The notes below the pieces were generated by a model. The model had not been told where the DNA came from and did no database searches. It worked only from the letters and a program-made list of their open reading frames with translations. Shown here one piece after another: positions 1 through 10,511 of a stretch of DNA of 64,000 nt (its first letter is position 1; each line of letters opens with the position of its first letter). A program made the translations under genes and the position numbers. Origin of the DNA: Bordetella genomosp. 5 (GTDB lineage Bacteria > Pseudomonadota > Gammaproteobacteria > Burkholderiales > Burkholderiaceae_B); the NCBI RefSeq assembly GCF_002261475.1, contig NZ_NEVN01000001.1, positions 310,001 to 374,000 on the forward strand, read 5' to 3'.

Positions 1-581
1 CCGAAGCCATGACGGCCGCGTTGGCGGCCGGCCGGCGCGACATGGACTGGTTCGGCGTGTGCGTGATCGCCTGCGTGACGGCGCTCGGCGGCGGATCGCT
101 GCGCGACGTGCTGCTGGGGCACTACCCGCTCACCTGGGTGGCGCATCCCGAGTATCTGGGCATGACCGCGGGCGCGGCCATGCTGACTGCGCTGTGCGCG
201 CGCGTGCTGCGGCATCTGCGCAGCCTCTTTCTGCTGCTGGACGCGCTGGGCCTGGTGGCATTCACCGTGATCGGCTGCAAGGTGGCGCAGCAGATGGGGC
301 TCTCGCTGCCCATCATTCTGGTGAGCGGCATGATCACCGGCTGCGCGGGCGGGGTGCTGCGCGACGTGCTGTGCAACGATATTCCGCTGCTGTTCCGGCG
401 CGAGCTGTACGCCAGCGTGTCGCTGCTCACCGGGCTGGTGTATATCGGCCTGGACTTCATGCTGGGCCTCACAAGTCTGGCCGTGCCGGTGGCGCTCACG
501 GTGGGACTGGCGCTGCGTCTGCTGGCCCTGCGCTTCAACTGGCAGATGCCGAAGTTCGTCTACCGCGACGACTGGCATTGA
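1..581 (+). CDS. TRIC/YicG-type (UPF0126) membrane channel, 5' end missing
   Basis: The reading frame is open to the left edge (codons for Glu-Ala precede the first visible Met at 9), so the N-terminus lies outside the window. About 192 residues remain, made of hydrophobic helices in two related halves. Each half carries the UPF0126 hallmark: GGGSLRDVLLG near visible residues 27-37 and GGVLRDVL near 115-122. Bacterial members are homologues of trimeric intracellular cation (TRIC) channels and sit in the inner membrane; their physiological role is poorly defined. The gene is followed by a 13-bp tandem repeat and a terminator, and converges on gdhA. Family assignment is firm; the transported ion is not shown by sequence. 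Confidence 0.85.
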   Translation, partial: EAMTAALAAGRRDMDWFGVCVIACVTALGGGSLRDVLLGHYPLTWVAHPEYLGMTAGAAMLTALCARVLRHLRSLFLLLDALGLVAFTVIGCKVAQQMGLSLPIILVSGMITGCAGGVLRDVLCNDIPLLFRRELYASVSLLTGLVYIGLDFMLGLTSLAVPVALTVGLALRLLALRFNWQMPKFVYRDDWH

Positions 582-587
582 GGGGGT

Positions 588-666
588 AGTGCAACGGGCG
601 CCGTGCAACCGCGGAGTGCAAAGGCGGAGTGCGACGGCGGAGTGCAACGGCCGAGTGCGACGGGCG
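588..666. repeat. 13-bp tandem repeat (minisatellite), about six copies
   Basis: Four units in register at 615-627, 628-640, 641-653 and 654-666 follow the consensus AGTGCAACGGCGG with 1-2 differences each. Two diverged units precede them: CGTGCAACCGCGG at 602-614 and a 14-nt unit at 588-601. The array starts 6 nt after the stop codon of the channel gene and ends just before a terminator, so it lies in that gene's 3' untranslated region. The unit is not a multiple of three and no coding frame runs through it. Confidence 0.85.
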
Positions 667-677
667 CCTCGCCATGC

Positions 678-707
678 AAAACGCCAGCGCGATGCGCTGG
701 CGTTTTT
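678..707. terminator. Rho-independent terminator between convergent genes
   Basis: A perfect GC-rich stem, ACGCCAGCGC (681-690), loop GAT, GCGCTGGCGT (694-703), is preceded by AAA and followed by TTTT. It can serve the upstream channel gene on the plus strand and, less strongly, gdhA, which ends at 754 on the minus strand. Confidence 0.85.
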
Positions 708-753
708 GTTTGAAGCCTGACGGGGCGACGCGTCTACGCGCTGCCCGTGCCGA

Positions 754-2097
754 TCAGTACAGACCCTGCAGGCGCATGGCGTCGGCGACCTTCACGAAGC
801 CGGCGATGTTGGCGCCGTCGAGGTAATTCACGTAGCCCTCGGAAGCATGGCCGTGGCGCACGCAGTTCTCGTGGATGTCGCGCATGATGGCGTGCAGGCG
901 GGTATCGACTTCGTCGCGCGTCCAGCCCAGGCGGGCCGAGTTTTGCGCCATTTCGAGACCCGAGACCGCCACGCCGCCGGCGTTGCTGGCCTTGCCCGGT
1001 GCGTACAGCACGCGCGCGTCGATGAAGGCATGCGCGGCCGCCAGCGTCGCCGGCATGTTGGCGCCTTCGGCGACGCACTTCACGCCGTTCTTGATCAGCG
1101 TGGCGGCGTCGTCGCGGTCGAGTTCGTTCTGCGTGGCGCAGGGCAGGGCCACGTCCACCGGCACATGCCACGGGTTCTTGCCGGGCACGAAGGTCAGGCC
1201 GAACTTCTTGGCGTAGTCTTCGATGCGGCCGCGCAGCTCGTTCTTCACGTGCATCAGCGCGCTCAGCTTTTCCTGCGTGAAGCCGGCCTCGTCCACCACG
1301 GTGCCGCTCGAGTCCGAGGCGGTGACGACGCGCGCACCCAGCGCCATGGCCTTCTCGATGGCGTACTGCGCCACGTTGCCCGAGCCGGAGACCGACACCC
1401 GCAGCCCGTCGAACGACGAGTTCACCCGGCGCAGCATTTCTTCGGCGAAGTACACCGTGCCGTAGCCGGTGGCCTCGGGGCGGATCAGGCTGCCGCCGAA
1501 GCTCAGGCCCTTGCCCGTGAACACGGCGGCCGAGGAGTTCGACAGCTTCTTCATCATGCCGGCCATGAAGCCCACTTCACGCGCGCCCACGCCCATGTCG
1601 CCGGCCGGCACGTCGGTGTCGGGACCGAGGTGGCGGTACAGCTCGATCATCAGGGCCTGGCAGAAGCGCATCACTTCGGCGTCGGACTTGCCCTTGGGGT
1701 CGAAGTCCGAACCGCCCTTGCCGCCGCCCATGGGCAGCGTCGTCAGCGCGTTCTTGAACGTCTGTTCGAAGCCCAGGAACTTCAGCACCGAGAGGTTCAC
1801 GGTGGGGTGAAAGCGCATGCCGCCCTTGAAGGGGCCGATGGCGGAGCTGTGCTGGACGCGGAAGGCGCGGTTGACGCGGGCGCGGCCCTGGTCGTCGGTC
1901 CAGCACACGCGGAACTGGATCACGCGCTCGGGTTCGACCAGACGCTCGAGGATCGCCTGCTCGGCATACTGCGGATTCTTCTCGAGGAACGGCCAGAGGC
2001 TTTGCATGACCTCTTCCACCGCCTGCATGAATTCGGGTTGGTGCGGATCGCGGGCGGCCACGCCCTTCAAGAAGTCATCCATGCCCTGCAGTTTCAC
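754..2097 (-). CDS. gdhA: NADP-specific glutamate dehydrogenase
   Basis: Catalyses reductive amination of 2-oxoglutarate with ammonia to glutamate in the cytoplasm. I chose the GTG start at 2097 because GGAGG lies five bases upstream and it gives 447 residues, exactly the length of the E. coli hexameric enzyme; a Met six codons inside, or an ATG at 2148, are alternatives. Nearly the whole sequence follows GdhA: ERLVEPERVIQFRV, IGPFKGGMRFHP, PMGGGKGGSDFDPKG with the catalytic lysine region, and the nucleotide-binding VSGSGNVAQYA. It is a single gene with a 390-bp upstream region holding GCACCA repeats (2141-2196) that may control it. Gene identity is very secure. Confidence 0.97.
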   Translation of the reverse strand: MKLQGMDDFLKGVAARDPHQPEFMQAVEEVMQSLWPFLEKNPQYAEQAILERLVEPERVIQFRVCWTDDQGRARVNRAFRVQHSSAIGPFKGGMRFHPTVNLSVLKFLGFEQTFKNALTTLPMGGGKGGSDFDPKGKSDAEVMRFCQALMIELYRHLGPDTDVPAGDMGVGAREVGFMAGMMKKLSNSSAAVFTGKGLSFGGSLIRPEATGYGTVYFAEEMLRRVNSSFDGLRVSVSGSGNVAQYAIEKAMALGARVVTASDSSGTVVDEAGFTQEKLSALMHVKNELRGRIEDYAKKFGLTFVPGKNPWHVPVDVALPCATQNELDRDDAATLIKNGVKCVAEGANMPATLAAAHAFIDARVLYAPGKASNAGGVAVSGLEMAQNSARLGWTRDEVDTRLHAIMRDIHENCVRHGHASEGYVNYLDGANIAGFVKVADAMRLQGLY

Positions 2098-2487
2098 GTC
2101 GTCCTCCAGATGCCGCGGCGAGGGCGGCAATGTTCCTGATTGGTGCACAAAAGAACCAAAATGGTGCGAATGAGATGCATCGCACTGATTTGGTGCGCGG
2201 GGATTGTGTAGGAAAAGACAGGCGATCGCAAAGGTTCGTTCCTGGGCGCGAGCGCGGGCCCGAGGCGGGCAATAAATAGGGACGTATATGGCGGCGGGCG
2301 GAGCGACGCGGCGCCGGAATCGCGGCCGGGACCGGGCCGTTTCATAGGTGGATTAGATGCGTCACCTATTTTCTGTGATGCTTCGGCGGGGCCGGTATGG
2401 ATGCCTGGTGCCGCACGCCCGCCGTTAGTCCACGGAAACAGGGACGGGCGAAAAAATATTTTCCGCCATATGCGTCCCCGTTATTTT
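2098..2487. other. Intergenic region between xthA and gdhA
   Basis: 390 bp without a credible gene. The gdhA-proximal part holds three GCACCA motifs (listed separately) and should contain the gdhA promoter. The distal part next to the xthA stop holds a long imperfect palindrome (2438-2490). Between them, 2200-2430 is unremarkable GC-rich sequence. Confidence 0.7.
2141..2196 (-). promoter_or_regulatory. Candidate dyad operator sites upstream of gdhA
   Basis: On the gdhA strand, three GCACCA motifs start at 2196, 2167 and 2146. The first two sit in partial dyads, GCACCAAATCAGTGC (2196-2182) and GCACCATTTTGGTTC (2167-2153), resembling the NtrC-type site GCACCA-N3-TGGTGC. All lie 44-99 bp before the GTG start. 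No convincing sigma-54 -24/-12 element with correct spacing was found, so the regulator is only a guess. Confidence 0.45.
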
Positions 2488-2490
2488 TTA
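2438..2490. repeat. Long imperfect palindrome, REP-like element or terminator
   Basis: Outer arms ACAGGGACG (2438-2446) and CGTCCCCGT (2473-2481) enclose an inner hairpin made of GGCGAAAA and TTTTCCGCC around an AATA loop. On the plus strand it is followed by TTATTTTTTA. It begins immediately after the xthA stop codon, but on the xthA strand the T-tract is weak (TGTTTCC). It could be a terminator or one copy of a dispersed palindromic repeat. Confidence 0.5.
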
Positions 2491-3276
2491 CAGCTTCACG
2501 TCGTAGTCGATCGTGAGCGGTGCGTGGTCCGAAAAGCGCTCGTCCTTGTAGATCGCCGCCGTCTTGGCGCGGGCTGCGATGCCCGGCGTGGCGATCTGAT
2601 AGTCGATACGCCAGCCTACGTTCTTGGCCCAGGCCTGGCCGCGATTACTCCACCAGGTGTACTGGTCCGGGCGCTCGTCGATCTGACGGAACACGTCCAC
2701 GAAACCGCGCCTGTCGAACACCTCGCTGAGCCAGGCGCGCTCTTCAGGCAGGAAGCCCGAGTTCTTGAGATTGCCCTTCCAGTTCTTCAGGTCGATCTCT
2801 TTGTGGGCGATGTTCCAGTCGCCGCACACCACGAACTCGCGCCCGGTCTTGCGGTGTTCGTCCATCAGGCCTTCGAGCCAGGGCGCGAAGGTGTCGAGGA
2901 AGCGGTATTTCGCCTGCTGGCGCTCGTCACCGCTGGAGCCGGAGGGCAGGTAGGCGCTGATGACACTGAGATCCTTCCAGTCGGCGCGGATGATGCGGCC
3001 TTCGAGGTCGAACTCTTCACACTCGAAGCCGTTGACCACGCGCTCGGCGGGATTGCGCAGGTAGATGCCCACACCGCTGTAGCCCTTCTTCTGCGCATGA
3101 TGGAAGTGGCCGGTGTAGCCGGGCGGGTGGCGCAGCTCGTCGGTCAGGTCGGCGTCGGCGACCTTGATTTCCTGCAGGCACAGGATGTCGGCGGCGTGGC
3201 TTTCCATCCACGGTTGCAGGCCCTTGCGGAAGGCCGAGCGGATGCCGTTGAGGTTGAGCGAGGTGATACGCAGCAA
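2488..3276 (-). CDS. xthA: Exodeoxyribonuclease III (AP endonuclease)
   Basis: A 262-residue enzyme of the exonuclease III/AP endonuclease family, acting in base excision repair by cutting 5' of abasic sites and degrading 3' ends of duplex DNA. The metal/catalytic motifs are in order: LNLNGIRSA near the start, LQEIK (Glu36), VCGDWNIAH and the C-terminal SDHAPL. The start is a TTG at 3276 placed seven bases after AGGAG; no ATG is available near the conserved N-terminus LRITSLNLNG, so the rare start is well supported. It is transcribed away from pyrE and ends at a palindromic element. Confidence 0.95.
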   Translation of the reverse strand: MLRITSLNLNGIRSAFRKGLQPWMESHAADILCLQEIKVADADLTDELRHPPGYTGHFHHAQKKGYSGVGIYLRNPAERVVNGFECEEFDLEGRIIRADWKDLSVISAYLPSGSSGDERQQAKYRFLDTFAPWLEGLMDEHRKTGREFVVCGDWNIAHKEIDLKNWKGNLKNSGFLPEERAWLSEVFDRRGFVDVFRQIDERPDQYTWWSNRGQAWAKNVGWRIDYQIATPGIAARAKTAAIYKDERFSDHAPLTIDYDVKL

Positions 3277-3546
3277 AGCAGGACTCCTGAAATTTCCGGG
3301 GGGCTGAACGTGTACCGGCCGGCCCTTCGGGGGACGCCGGCACGCGCACGGTCGCGTCAGGCCAGCACTGTAACCGACGCGGCGGCCCGGGGGCGCGTGC
3401 CCGGGGCGAGGCCATTGCCGACCACGGTGTCCCGACGCGTGGCGGCCATGCGCCGCGATGCGGCCTGTCTGCGGCGGCCAGGCGAAAAGTGCGCGGATCG
3501 CGGATAATGGCGGGGTTTCGTCACCCCTCTGCCAGGAATCCCCCGC

Positions 3547-4221
3547 ATGTCCGCCGCCGCCTCCACCGCCCTTCAATTCGTTCGATTCGCGCTCGACGAG
3601 AGCGTGCTGCGATTCGGCAGCTTCAAGGTCAAGTCGGGGCGCACCAGCCCGTACTTCTTCAATGCCGGCCTGTTCAACACCGGCCGCTCGGTGGGCCAGC
3701 TGGCGCAGTTCTATGCGCAGGCACTGCTCGAGTCGGGCGTCGAGTTCGACATGCTGTTCGGGCCGGCCTACAAGGGCATCCCGCTGGCCACCGCGACCTC
3801 GGTGGCGCTGGCCGCGCATCCGCAGGCTCAGGGCCGCGATTTTCCGTTTGCCTATAACCGCAAAGAAGCCAAGGATCACGGCGAAGGCGGCACGCTGGTC
3901 GGCGCGCCGCTCGCGGGTCGTGTCGTCATCATCGACGACGTGATCACCGCCGGCACCTCGGTACGCGAGTCGGTCGAGATCATCCGCGCCGCGGGGGCGC
4001 AGCCGGCCGCCGTGCTGATCGCCATGGACCGCATGGAGCGCGCCGGCGCCGACGACGCGCTCTCGCCGCACTCCGCCGTGCAGGACGTCGCGCGCACCTA
4101 CGGCATCCCCGTGGTGAGCATCGCCTCGCTGGCCGACATCATGGCGCTGCTCCAGGACGACGCGCAATTCGCGCAGCATCGCGACGCGGTGCAGGCCTAT
4201 CGCGACAAATACGGCGTCTGA
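3547..4221 (+). CDS. pyrE: Orotate phosphoribosyltransferase
   Basis: Transfers phosphoribose from PRPP to orotate, giving OMP in pyrimidine synthesis (cytoplasmic dimer). The 224 residues fit the family. Visible elements: [16 protein letters not shown] near 26-41, the flexible catalytic loop [15 protein letters not shown] at 101-115, and the PRPP-binding motif [13 protein letters not shown] at 126-138. The gene is divergent from xthA across 270 bp and converges on gatB. Being beside xthA is the common Alcaligenaceae order. Confidence 0.97.
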   Translation: MSAAASTALQFVRFALDESVLRFGSFKVKSGRTSPYFFNAGLFNTGRSVGQLAQFYAQALLESGVEFDMLFGPAYKGIPLATATSVALAAHPQAQGRDFPFAYNRKEAKDHGEGGTLVGAPLAGRVVIIDDVITAGTSVRESVEIIRAAGAQPAAVLIAMDRMERAGADDALSPHSAVQDVARTYGIPVVSIASLADIMALLQDDAQFAQHRDAVQAYRDKYGV

Positions 4222-4258
4222 TCGACGCCGGCGTCCGTGGCTGCGGCCACTGACCCAC

Positions 4259-4300
4259 GAAAAAAAAAGGCCGCCGGCCCGGCAACGGGCGGCGGCCTCT
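4259..4300 (-). terminator. Terminator of the gatCAB operon
   Basis: Stem AGGCCGCCGGCCC / CGGGCGGCGGCCT closes a short loop. The plus strand has eight A residues before it, so transcription from the minus strand ends in a U-tract. It lies 37 nt beyond the gatB stop. Confidence 0.85.
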
Positions 4301-4336
4301 TCACGTCGGCGCGGCGCGAGGCGCCGGCCGTCGTCG

Positions 4337-5794
4337 TCAGGCGTCGAGCTTTTGCTTGAGCAGATCGTTGACCTGCTGCGGGTTGGCCTTGCCGCGGGCT
4401 GCCTTCATGATCTGGCCCACGAGCGAGTTGAACGCCTTCTGCTTGCCCGCTCGGTACTCGGCCACGATGGCCGGATTGGCCGCCAGGACCTCGTCGATCA
4501 TGCCGCCGATCGCGCCCGTGTCGCTGATCTGCTTCCAGCCGTTGGCCTCGATGATCGCGTCGGGATCGCCGCCGTTTTCGCCGGCCCACATCTTGGCGAA
4601 AACATCACGGGCGATCTTGTTCGAGATCGTGCCGTCGACGATGCGGTTGATCAGCAGCGCCAGCGCGGGCGCCTGCACCGGCGCGTCGGCGAGGTCTTTT
4701 TCTTCGCGGTTGAGCGTGGCCGACACCTCGCCCATGATCCAGTTGGCCGCGAGCTTGGCCTGACCGGCCGGCAGCGCGCGGGCCACCGCTTCGAAGTACG
4801 CGGCGAGATCGCGGCTCGTGCTGAGCTGCGCCGCATCGTAGGCGGGCAGACCGAAGTCGGCCTCGAAGCGCGCGCGCAGCGCGGCGGGCAGCTCGGGCAT
4901 GGTGGCGCGCACCTGCTCGATCCAGTCGGCGCCGATCACGAGCGGGGGCAGGTCGGGATCCGGGAAGTAGCGGTAGTCGTGCGCGTCTTCCTTGCTGCGC
5001 ATGCTGCGGGTTTCGTCGGCATCCGCGTCGTACAGACGGGTTTCCTGGACGACGGTGCCGCCGTCTTCGATCAGATCGATCTGGCGGCGCGCCTCGAACA
5101 GAATGGCGCGCTCCAGGAAGCGGAACGAGTTGACGTTCTTGATCTCGGTGCGGGTGCCGAACTCGGCCTGGCCGACCGGGCGCACGGACACGTTGGCGTC
5201 GCAGCGGAACGAGCCTTCCTGCATGTTGCCGTCGCAGATGCCGAGCCAGACGACCAGGCTGTGCAGCGCGCGGGCATAGGCCACGGCTTCGGCGGCCGAA
5301 CGCATGACCGGCTCGGTCACGATCTCGAGCAGCGGCGTGCCGGCGCGGTTCAGGTCCACGCCGCTGGCCGGGCGGCCATCGGGCAGGGACAGCTCATCGT
5401 GCAGCGACTTGCCGGCGTCTTCTTCGAGGTGAGCGCGGGTCAGCTCGACCGTGTGCTCCTGTTCGCCCACGAAGAACGAGATCGAGCCGCCCTGGACCAC
5501 CGGCAGCTCGTACTGGCTGATCTGGTAGCCCTTGGGCAGGTCGGGGTAGAAGTAATTCTTGCGGGCGAAGACCGAGCGCGGTGCGATGGTCGCGCCCACG
5601 GCCAGGCCGAAGCGGATCGCGCGCTCGGCGGCGCCGCGGTTCATCACGGGCAGGCTGCCGGGCAGGGCCAGGTCGACGACGTTGGCCTGCGTGTTGGGCG
5701 CCGCGCCGAAGCGGGTGCTGCTGCCGGAGAAGATCTTGGAGTCGGTGGAAAGCTGGGCGTGGGTTTCCAGGCCGATGACGATTTCCCAGTTCAT
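4337..5794 (-). CDS. gatB: Asp-tRNA(Asn)/Glu-tRNA(Gln) amidotransferase subunit B
   Basis: The 485-residue tRNA-binding and kinase subunit of GatCAB, which converts mischarged Glu-tRNA(Gln) and/or Asp-tRNA(Asn) to the amidated form. It has the N-terminal [10 protein letters not shown], the middle [15 protein letters not shown] and [11 protein letters not shown] signatures of the phosphorylating cradle domain, and the C-terminal YqeY-like tail ending near [19 protein letters not shown]. It follows gatA after a single nucleotide and is last in the operon. Confidence 0.97.
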   Translation of the reverse strand: MNWEIVIGLETHAQLSTDSKIFSGSSTRFGAAPNTQANVVDLALPGSLPVMNRGAAERAIRFGLAVGATIAPRSVFARKNYFYPDLPKGYQISQYELPVVQGGSISFFVGEQEHTVELTRAHLEEDAGKSLHDELSLPDGRPASGVDLNRAGTPLLEIVTEPVMRSAAEAVAYARALHSLVVWLGICDGNMQEGSFRCDANVSVRPVGQAEFGTRTEIKNVNSFRFLERAILFEARRQIDLIEDGGTVVQETRLYDADADETRSMRSKEDAHDYRYFPDPDLPPLVIGADWIEQVRATMPELPAALRARFEADFGLPAYDAAQLSTSRDLAAYFEAVARALPAGQAKLAANWIMGEVSATLNREEKDLADAPVQAPALALLINRIVDGTISNKIARDVFAKMWAGENGGDPDAIIEANGWKQISDTGAIGGMIDEVLAANPAIVAEYRAGKQKAFNSLVGQIMKAARGKANPQQVNDLLKQKLDA

Positions 5795-5795
5795 G

Positions 5796-7367
5796 TCAGG
5801 CGTCCTGCGTTGCCGGCGTGCGTTGATGCCAGTCGGTCACTTGTTGATAGCGGTCGGCGAGGGCGAGCAAACGGCCTTCGTCGAAGTAGTTGCCGATGAT
5901 CTGCAGACCCACCGGACGGCGGCCGTCGGCGCCGAAGCCGCAGGGCACGGACATCGCGGGCAGGCCCGCGAGGCTCACGCCCAGCGTGTAGATGTCGGCC
6001 AGCCAGTCGGCGGTCGGATCGTCGCGGTTGTCGCCGATGTTCTTGGCCACGGTCGGGGTGACCGGGCCCATGATCACGTCGCACTGGCCGGCGAAGGCGC
6101 GCTGGAAATCCTGCGCGATCATGCGGCGCAGGCGCTGTGCCTGCAGGTAGTAGGCGTCGTAATAGCCGTGCGACAGCACGTAGGCGCCGATCAGGATGCG
6201 GCGCTTGACCTCGGCGCCGAAACCCTCGGCGCGCGAGCGGCTGATCATGACCTCGAGCTTGTTGTCGATGGTCTTGCCGCCGCCATAGCTCACGCTGTCG
6301 AGATTGGTGGTGCGATGGCCGTAGCGCACGCCGTCGTAGCGGGCCAGGTTGCTCGAGGCTTCGGCCGGCGCGATCACGTAGTAGGCGGGGATGGCGAGCT
6401 CGGTGCGCGGCAGCGAGATCGACACGCGCTCGGCGCCGAGCTGTTCGAACTGTGCCAGCGCGGCGTCGACCGCGGCGGCGACGTCGGGCGCCAGGCCGGC
6501 GCCGAAATATTCGGCGGGCACGCCGATGCGCAGGCCCTTCAGCGGCTGGCTGCCGGCGGCGTCATAGCCTTGGGCCGCACGGTCGAACGCGGCGCGCACG
6601 CGGCCGGGGGCGTTGGTCTCGCCGTCGCAGGTTTCGAGGCTGGTGGCGTCGCGCGGATCGAAGCCGCTCATGGGATCGAGCAACTCGACCAGATCGCGGG
6701 CGCTGGGGGCCAGCGGACCCGCCTGGTCCAGGCTGGAGCCGAACGCCACCATGCCGAAGCGCGACACGGTGCCGTAGGTGGGCTTGATGCCGCTCACGCC
6801 GCACAGGGCGGCGGGCTGGCGCACCGAACCGCCGGTGTCGGTGCCGGTGGTGGCGGCGACGAGACGTGCGGCCACGGCCGCGGCGGAGCCGCCCGACGAA
6901 CCGCCCGGCACGGCCTGCGTATCCCACGGATTGCGGACCACGCCGTAGGCGGAGTTTTCGTTGCCCGAACCCATGGCGAACTCGTCGCAATTGAGCTTGC
7001 CCAGCGAGACGGCACCGGCCGCCTCCAGGCGCTCGACCACCGTGGCGTCGAACGGGCTGACGTAGCCCTCGAGCATGCGGCTGCCGGCGGTGGTACGCCA
7101 CTGGCGCGTGACGAACGCGTCTTTGTGGGCGATGGGGATGCCGGCGAGCGGGCCGGCCGTGCCCTGAGCCAGGGCGGCATCGGCCGCGCGGGCCTGGGCC
7201 AGCGTGAGCTCGGTGTCGATGTGCAGGAACGCGTTGAGCGGCGCGGCCGCTTCGGCGGCCGCCAGCGCGCTCTGGGCCAGTTCGACGGCGCTCACCTTGC
7301 GCGCGGCCAGCGCGGCGCGCTGGGCGGCGATGTCGCCGATCTCGGTATGCAATGCGGGTTTAGCCAT
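5796..7367 (-). CDS. gatA: Asp-tRNA(Asn)/Glu-tRNA(Gln) amidotransferase subunit A
   Basis: The 523-residue amidase-signature subunit that releases ammonia from glutamine for tRNA amidation. The Ser-cisSer-Lys triad is visible as Lys82 (PIAHKDAF), Ser157 ([12 protein letters not shown]) and Ser181 ([11 protein letters not shown]). Length is slightly above the usual 485-500 residues because of small insertions. It sits three nucleotides after gatC and one before gatB, so the three subunits are made from one message. Confidence 0.97.
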   Translation of the reverse strand: MAKPALHTEIGDIAAQRAALAARKVSAVELAQSALAAAEAAAPLNAFLHIDTELTLAQARAADAALAQGTAGPLAGIPIAHKDAFVTRQWRTTAGSRMLEGYVSPFDATVVERLEAAGAVSLGKLNCDEFAMGSGNENSAYGVVRNPWDTQAVPGGSSGGSAAAVAARLVAATTGTDTGGSVRQPAALCGVSGIKPTYGTVSRFGMVAFGSSLDQAGPLAPSARDLVELLDPMSGFDPRDATSLETCDGETNAPGRVRAAFDRAAQGYDAAGSQPLKGLRIGVPAEYFGAGLAPDVAAAVDAALAQFEQLGAERVSISLPRTELAIPAYYVIAPAEASSNLARYDGVRYGHRTTNLDSVSYGGGKTIDNKLEVMISRSRAEGFGAEVKRRILIGAYVLSHGYYDAYYLQAQRLRRMIAQDFQRAFAGQCDVIMGPVTPTVAKNIGDNRDDPTADWLADIYTLGVSLAGLPAMSVPCGFGADGRRPVGLQIIGNYFDEGRLLALADRYQQVTDWHQRTPATQDA

Positions 7368-7370
7368 GAC

Positions 7371-7679
7371 TTACTCGATAACCTTGGGTACCAGGAACAG
7401 CCCGTCGGCCTCGGCCGGGGCGTTGGCCAGCAGTTCGGCGCGGCGCTCGGCCGTGGCCGGTTCGGTGGGGGCGTCGTCGCGCAGGCGCAGGACGATGTCT
7501 TCGTGCGCCGACAGCGGGTGGGCGAGCGGCTCCACGCCGGTGGTGTCGACGGCCTGCAGCTTCTCGATCAGGTCCAGGATGCCATTGAGCTCGGCCTGAG
7601 CCGTGTCCTGCTGTTCGGGGGTCAATTCGATGCGGGCCAGCCGGGCAATGCGGGCCACGTCTTGTGCGGTGAGCGCCAT
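7371..7679 (-). CDS. gatC: Asp-tRNA(Asn)/Glu-tRNA(Gln) amidotransferase subunit C
   Basis: The 102-residue scaffold subunit that wraps around GatA and holds it to GatB. The start at 7679 gives the family N-terminus MALTAQDVARIARLARIEL; a longer frame begins at 7745 but would add a non-conserved leader. The C-terminal DGLFLVPKVIE is typical. It is first in gatCAB and faces mreB across about 254 bp. No strong Shine-Dalgarno sequence precedes it. Confidence 0.95.
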   Translation of the reverse strand: MALTAQDVARIARLARIELTPEQQDTAQAELNGILDLIEKLQAVDTTGVEPLAHPLSAHEDIVLRLRDDAPTEPATAERRAELLANAPAEADGLFLVPKVIE

Positions 7680-8977
<1,298 letters not shown>

Positions 8978-9063
8978 GCCCGTGCGGCTGACCGGATGCC
9001 GCCTTTGCGGCGGCACCGGACAGCATGGCAGCACCGGGCCGCACTGCCCGGGCTGAGTATTTC

Positions 9064-9948
9064 ATGCAACGACAAGGGACGACCCCACCGCTATTTCGCC
9101 GCGGCCCGCCGGCCGAGGTGAGGCTGGCCGTCCTGGTCCTGATGGCGCTCGTCCTGATGGGCGTGGATTCGCAACTGCGCATCCTCGAACCGGTACGCCG
9201 CGCCGTCTCCGTGGCCCTCTATCCGTTCCAGCGTGCCGTCATGGCGCCGCGCGACCTCGTCCAGCAGGTCGACGAATGGGTCAATGCGGCCAACATGATC
9301 CGCAGCGAAAACGAAGCGTTGCAGCGCCAGCGCATCGAGCTGGCCCAGGTCGCCACGCATGCCGTGCAGCTGGCCGCCGAGAATTCCCAATTGCGCCGCC
9401 TGCTCGGTGTCACCGACAACATCACCCAGTCGGCGGTGGTCGTCGAGGTGCTCTACGAGCCGCCCAATGCATTTCATCAGCGTCTGGTGTTCAATAAGGG
9501 CAGCAACGCCGGTCTGCAGCCTGGCATGCCCGTGATCGACGAAGGCGGCGTGGTCGGGCAGATCGTGCGCACCACGCCCATGACGGCCGAGGCCGCGCTG
9601 GTCACCGACGAGCGCGTCTCGATCCCGGTGCAGGTGCTGCGCAACGGGCTGCGTCTGATTGCCTTCGGCAGTAACACCCCCGGCGTCATCGAGGTTCGCT
9701 ATCTTGCGGCCAACGCCGACATCAAGGCCGGCGATACCATCGTCACCAGCGGCGTGGGCGGGCTGTTCCCGGCCGGCCTGCCGGTGGCCAAGGTCGCGTC
9801 GGTCGAGCGCGATACCGCGTCCGGCTTTGCCCGCGCGTTGTCCGAGCCGCTGGCTCATCCCGAGCGCTATCGCCACTTCCTGGTTCTGCAGGTCGACGTG
9901 GCGCGCGCTGAACTGAATCGACAGGAGGCCGACGGTGGCGGAAAGTAA
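9064..9948 (+). CDS. mreC: Rod shape-determining protein MreC
   Basis: A bitopic periplasmic scaffold of the elongasome, 294 residues from the chosen ATG (MQRQGTTPPLFRRGPP). An ATG at 9025 in the same frame would add 13 residues, but the former matches related proteins better. One membrane segment (about 18-36) is followed by a coiled coil with many Glu/Gln/Ala (75-110, SENEALQRQRIELAQ) and the beta-rich MreC core (VVVEVLYEPPNAFHQRLVFNKG onward). It overlaps mreD by 14 nt. Confidence 0.95.
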   Translation: MQRQGTTPPLFRRGPPAEVRLAVLVLMALVLMGVDSQLRILEPVRRAVSVALYPFQRAVMAPRDLVQQVDEWVNAANMIRSENEALQRQRIELAQVATHAVQLAAENSQLRRLLGVTDNITQSAVVVEVLYEPPNAFHQRLVFNKGSNAGLQPGMPVIDEGGVVGQIVRTTPMTAEAALVTDERVSIPVQVLRNGLRLIAFGSNTPGVIEVRYLAANADIKAGDTIVTSGVGGLFPAGLPVAKVASVERDTASGFARALSEPLAHPERYRHFLVLQVDVARAELNRQEADGGGK

Positions 9949-10501
9949 GCACGACGCCAGCCGGGGCCGCCGCGCCCTGGGCATGCCCAGCAACGTCGAG
10001 CCCGAGCGCCTCGCGCATGCCGCGCATGGCGCCTTCGTGTGGGGCACGCTGTTGCTGGTCTGGCTGGCCTCGCTCCTGCCCTGGCGCCAGTGGGCGGGTG
10101 CGCCCGACGTGCTGGCCCTCGTCATCGCCTTCTGGTGCGCCCACGAGCCGCGCCGCGTGGGCATGGTGGCGGCGTTCATCTTCGGGCTGCTGCTCGACGT
10201 GCACGATGCCGGTCTGCTCGGCGGCCATGCCCTCTCGTACACCCTCGTGGCGTACGGCGCCTTCGCGCTGCACCGCCGGCTCCAGCGTTTCGATCTCTGG
10301 AGCCAGGCCATGCACATGCTGCCCGTGTTCTTCGTGGCCCAACTGGTCAGCCAGCTCATCATGGCCTGGCTGGCCGGCGCCTGGCCGGGCTGGCAATGGG
10401 CCCTCGGCGCTCTCCTGACCGCGGCCATCTGGCCGCTCGGTGGCTGGGTGCTGCACCTGCCCCAACGACGTTACGACGACGTCGAGTCTTCCGCCGTCTG
10501 A
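9935..10501 (+). CDS. mreD: Rod shape-determining protein MreD
   Basis: A 188-residue inner-membrane protein with about five helices, partner of MreC and the PBP2-RodA pair. It starts with GTG at 9935, seven bases after AGGAGG (9923-9928), inside the 3' end of mreC, so translation is coupled. The family segment FWCAHEPRRVGMVAAFIFGLLLDV is recognisable around residues 66-89. A longer-than-usual soluble N-terminus (about 30 residues) precedes the first helix. Confidence 0.92.
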   Translation: MAESKHDASRGRRALGMPSNVEPERLAHAAHGAFVWGTLLLVWLASLLPWRQWAGAPDVLALVIAFWCAHEPRRVGMVAAFIFGLLLDVHDAGLLGGHALSYTLVAYGAFALHRRLQRFDLWSQAMHMLPVFFVAQLVSQLIMAWLAGAWPGWQWALGALLTAAIWPLGGWVLHLPQRRYDDVESSAV

Positions 10502-10511
10502 GGCGTCTCGC

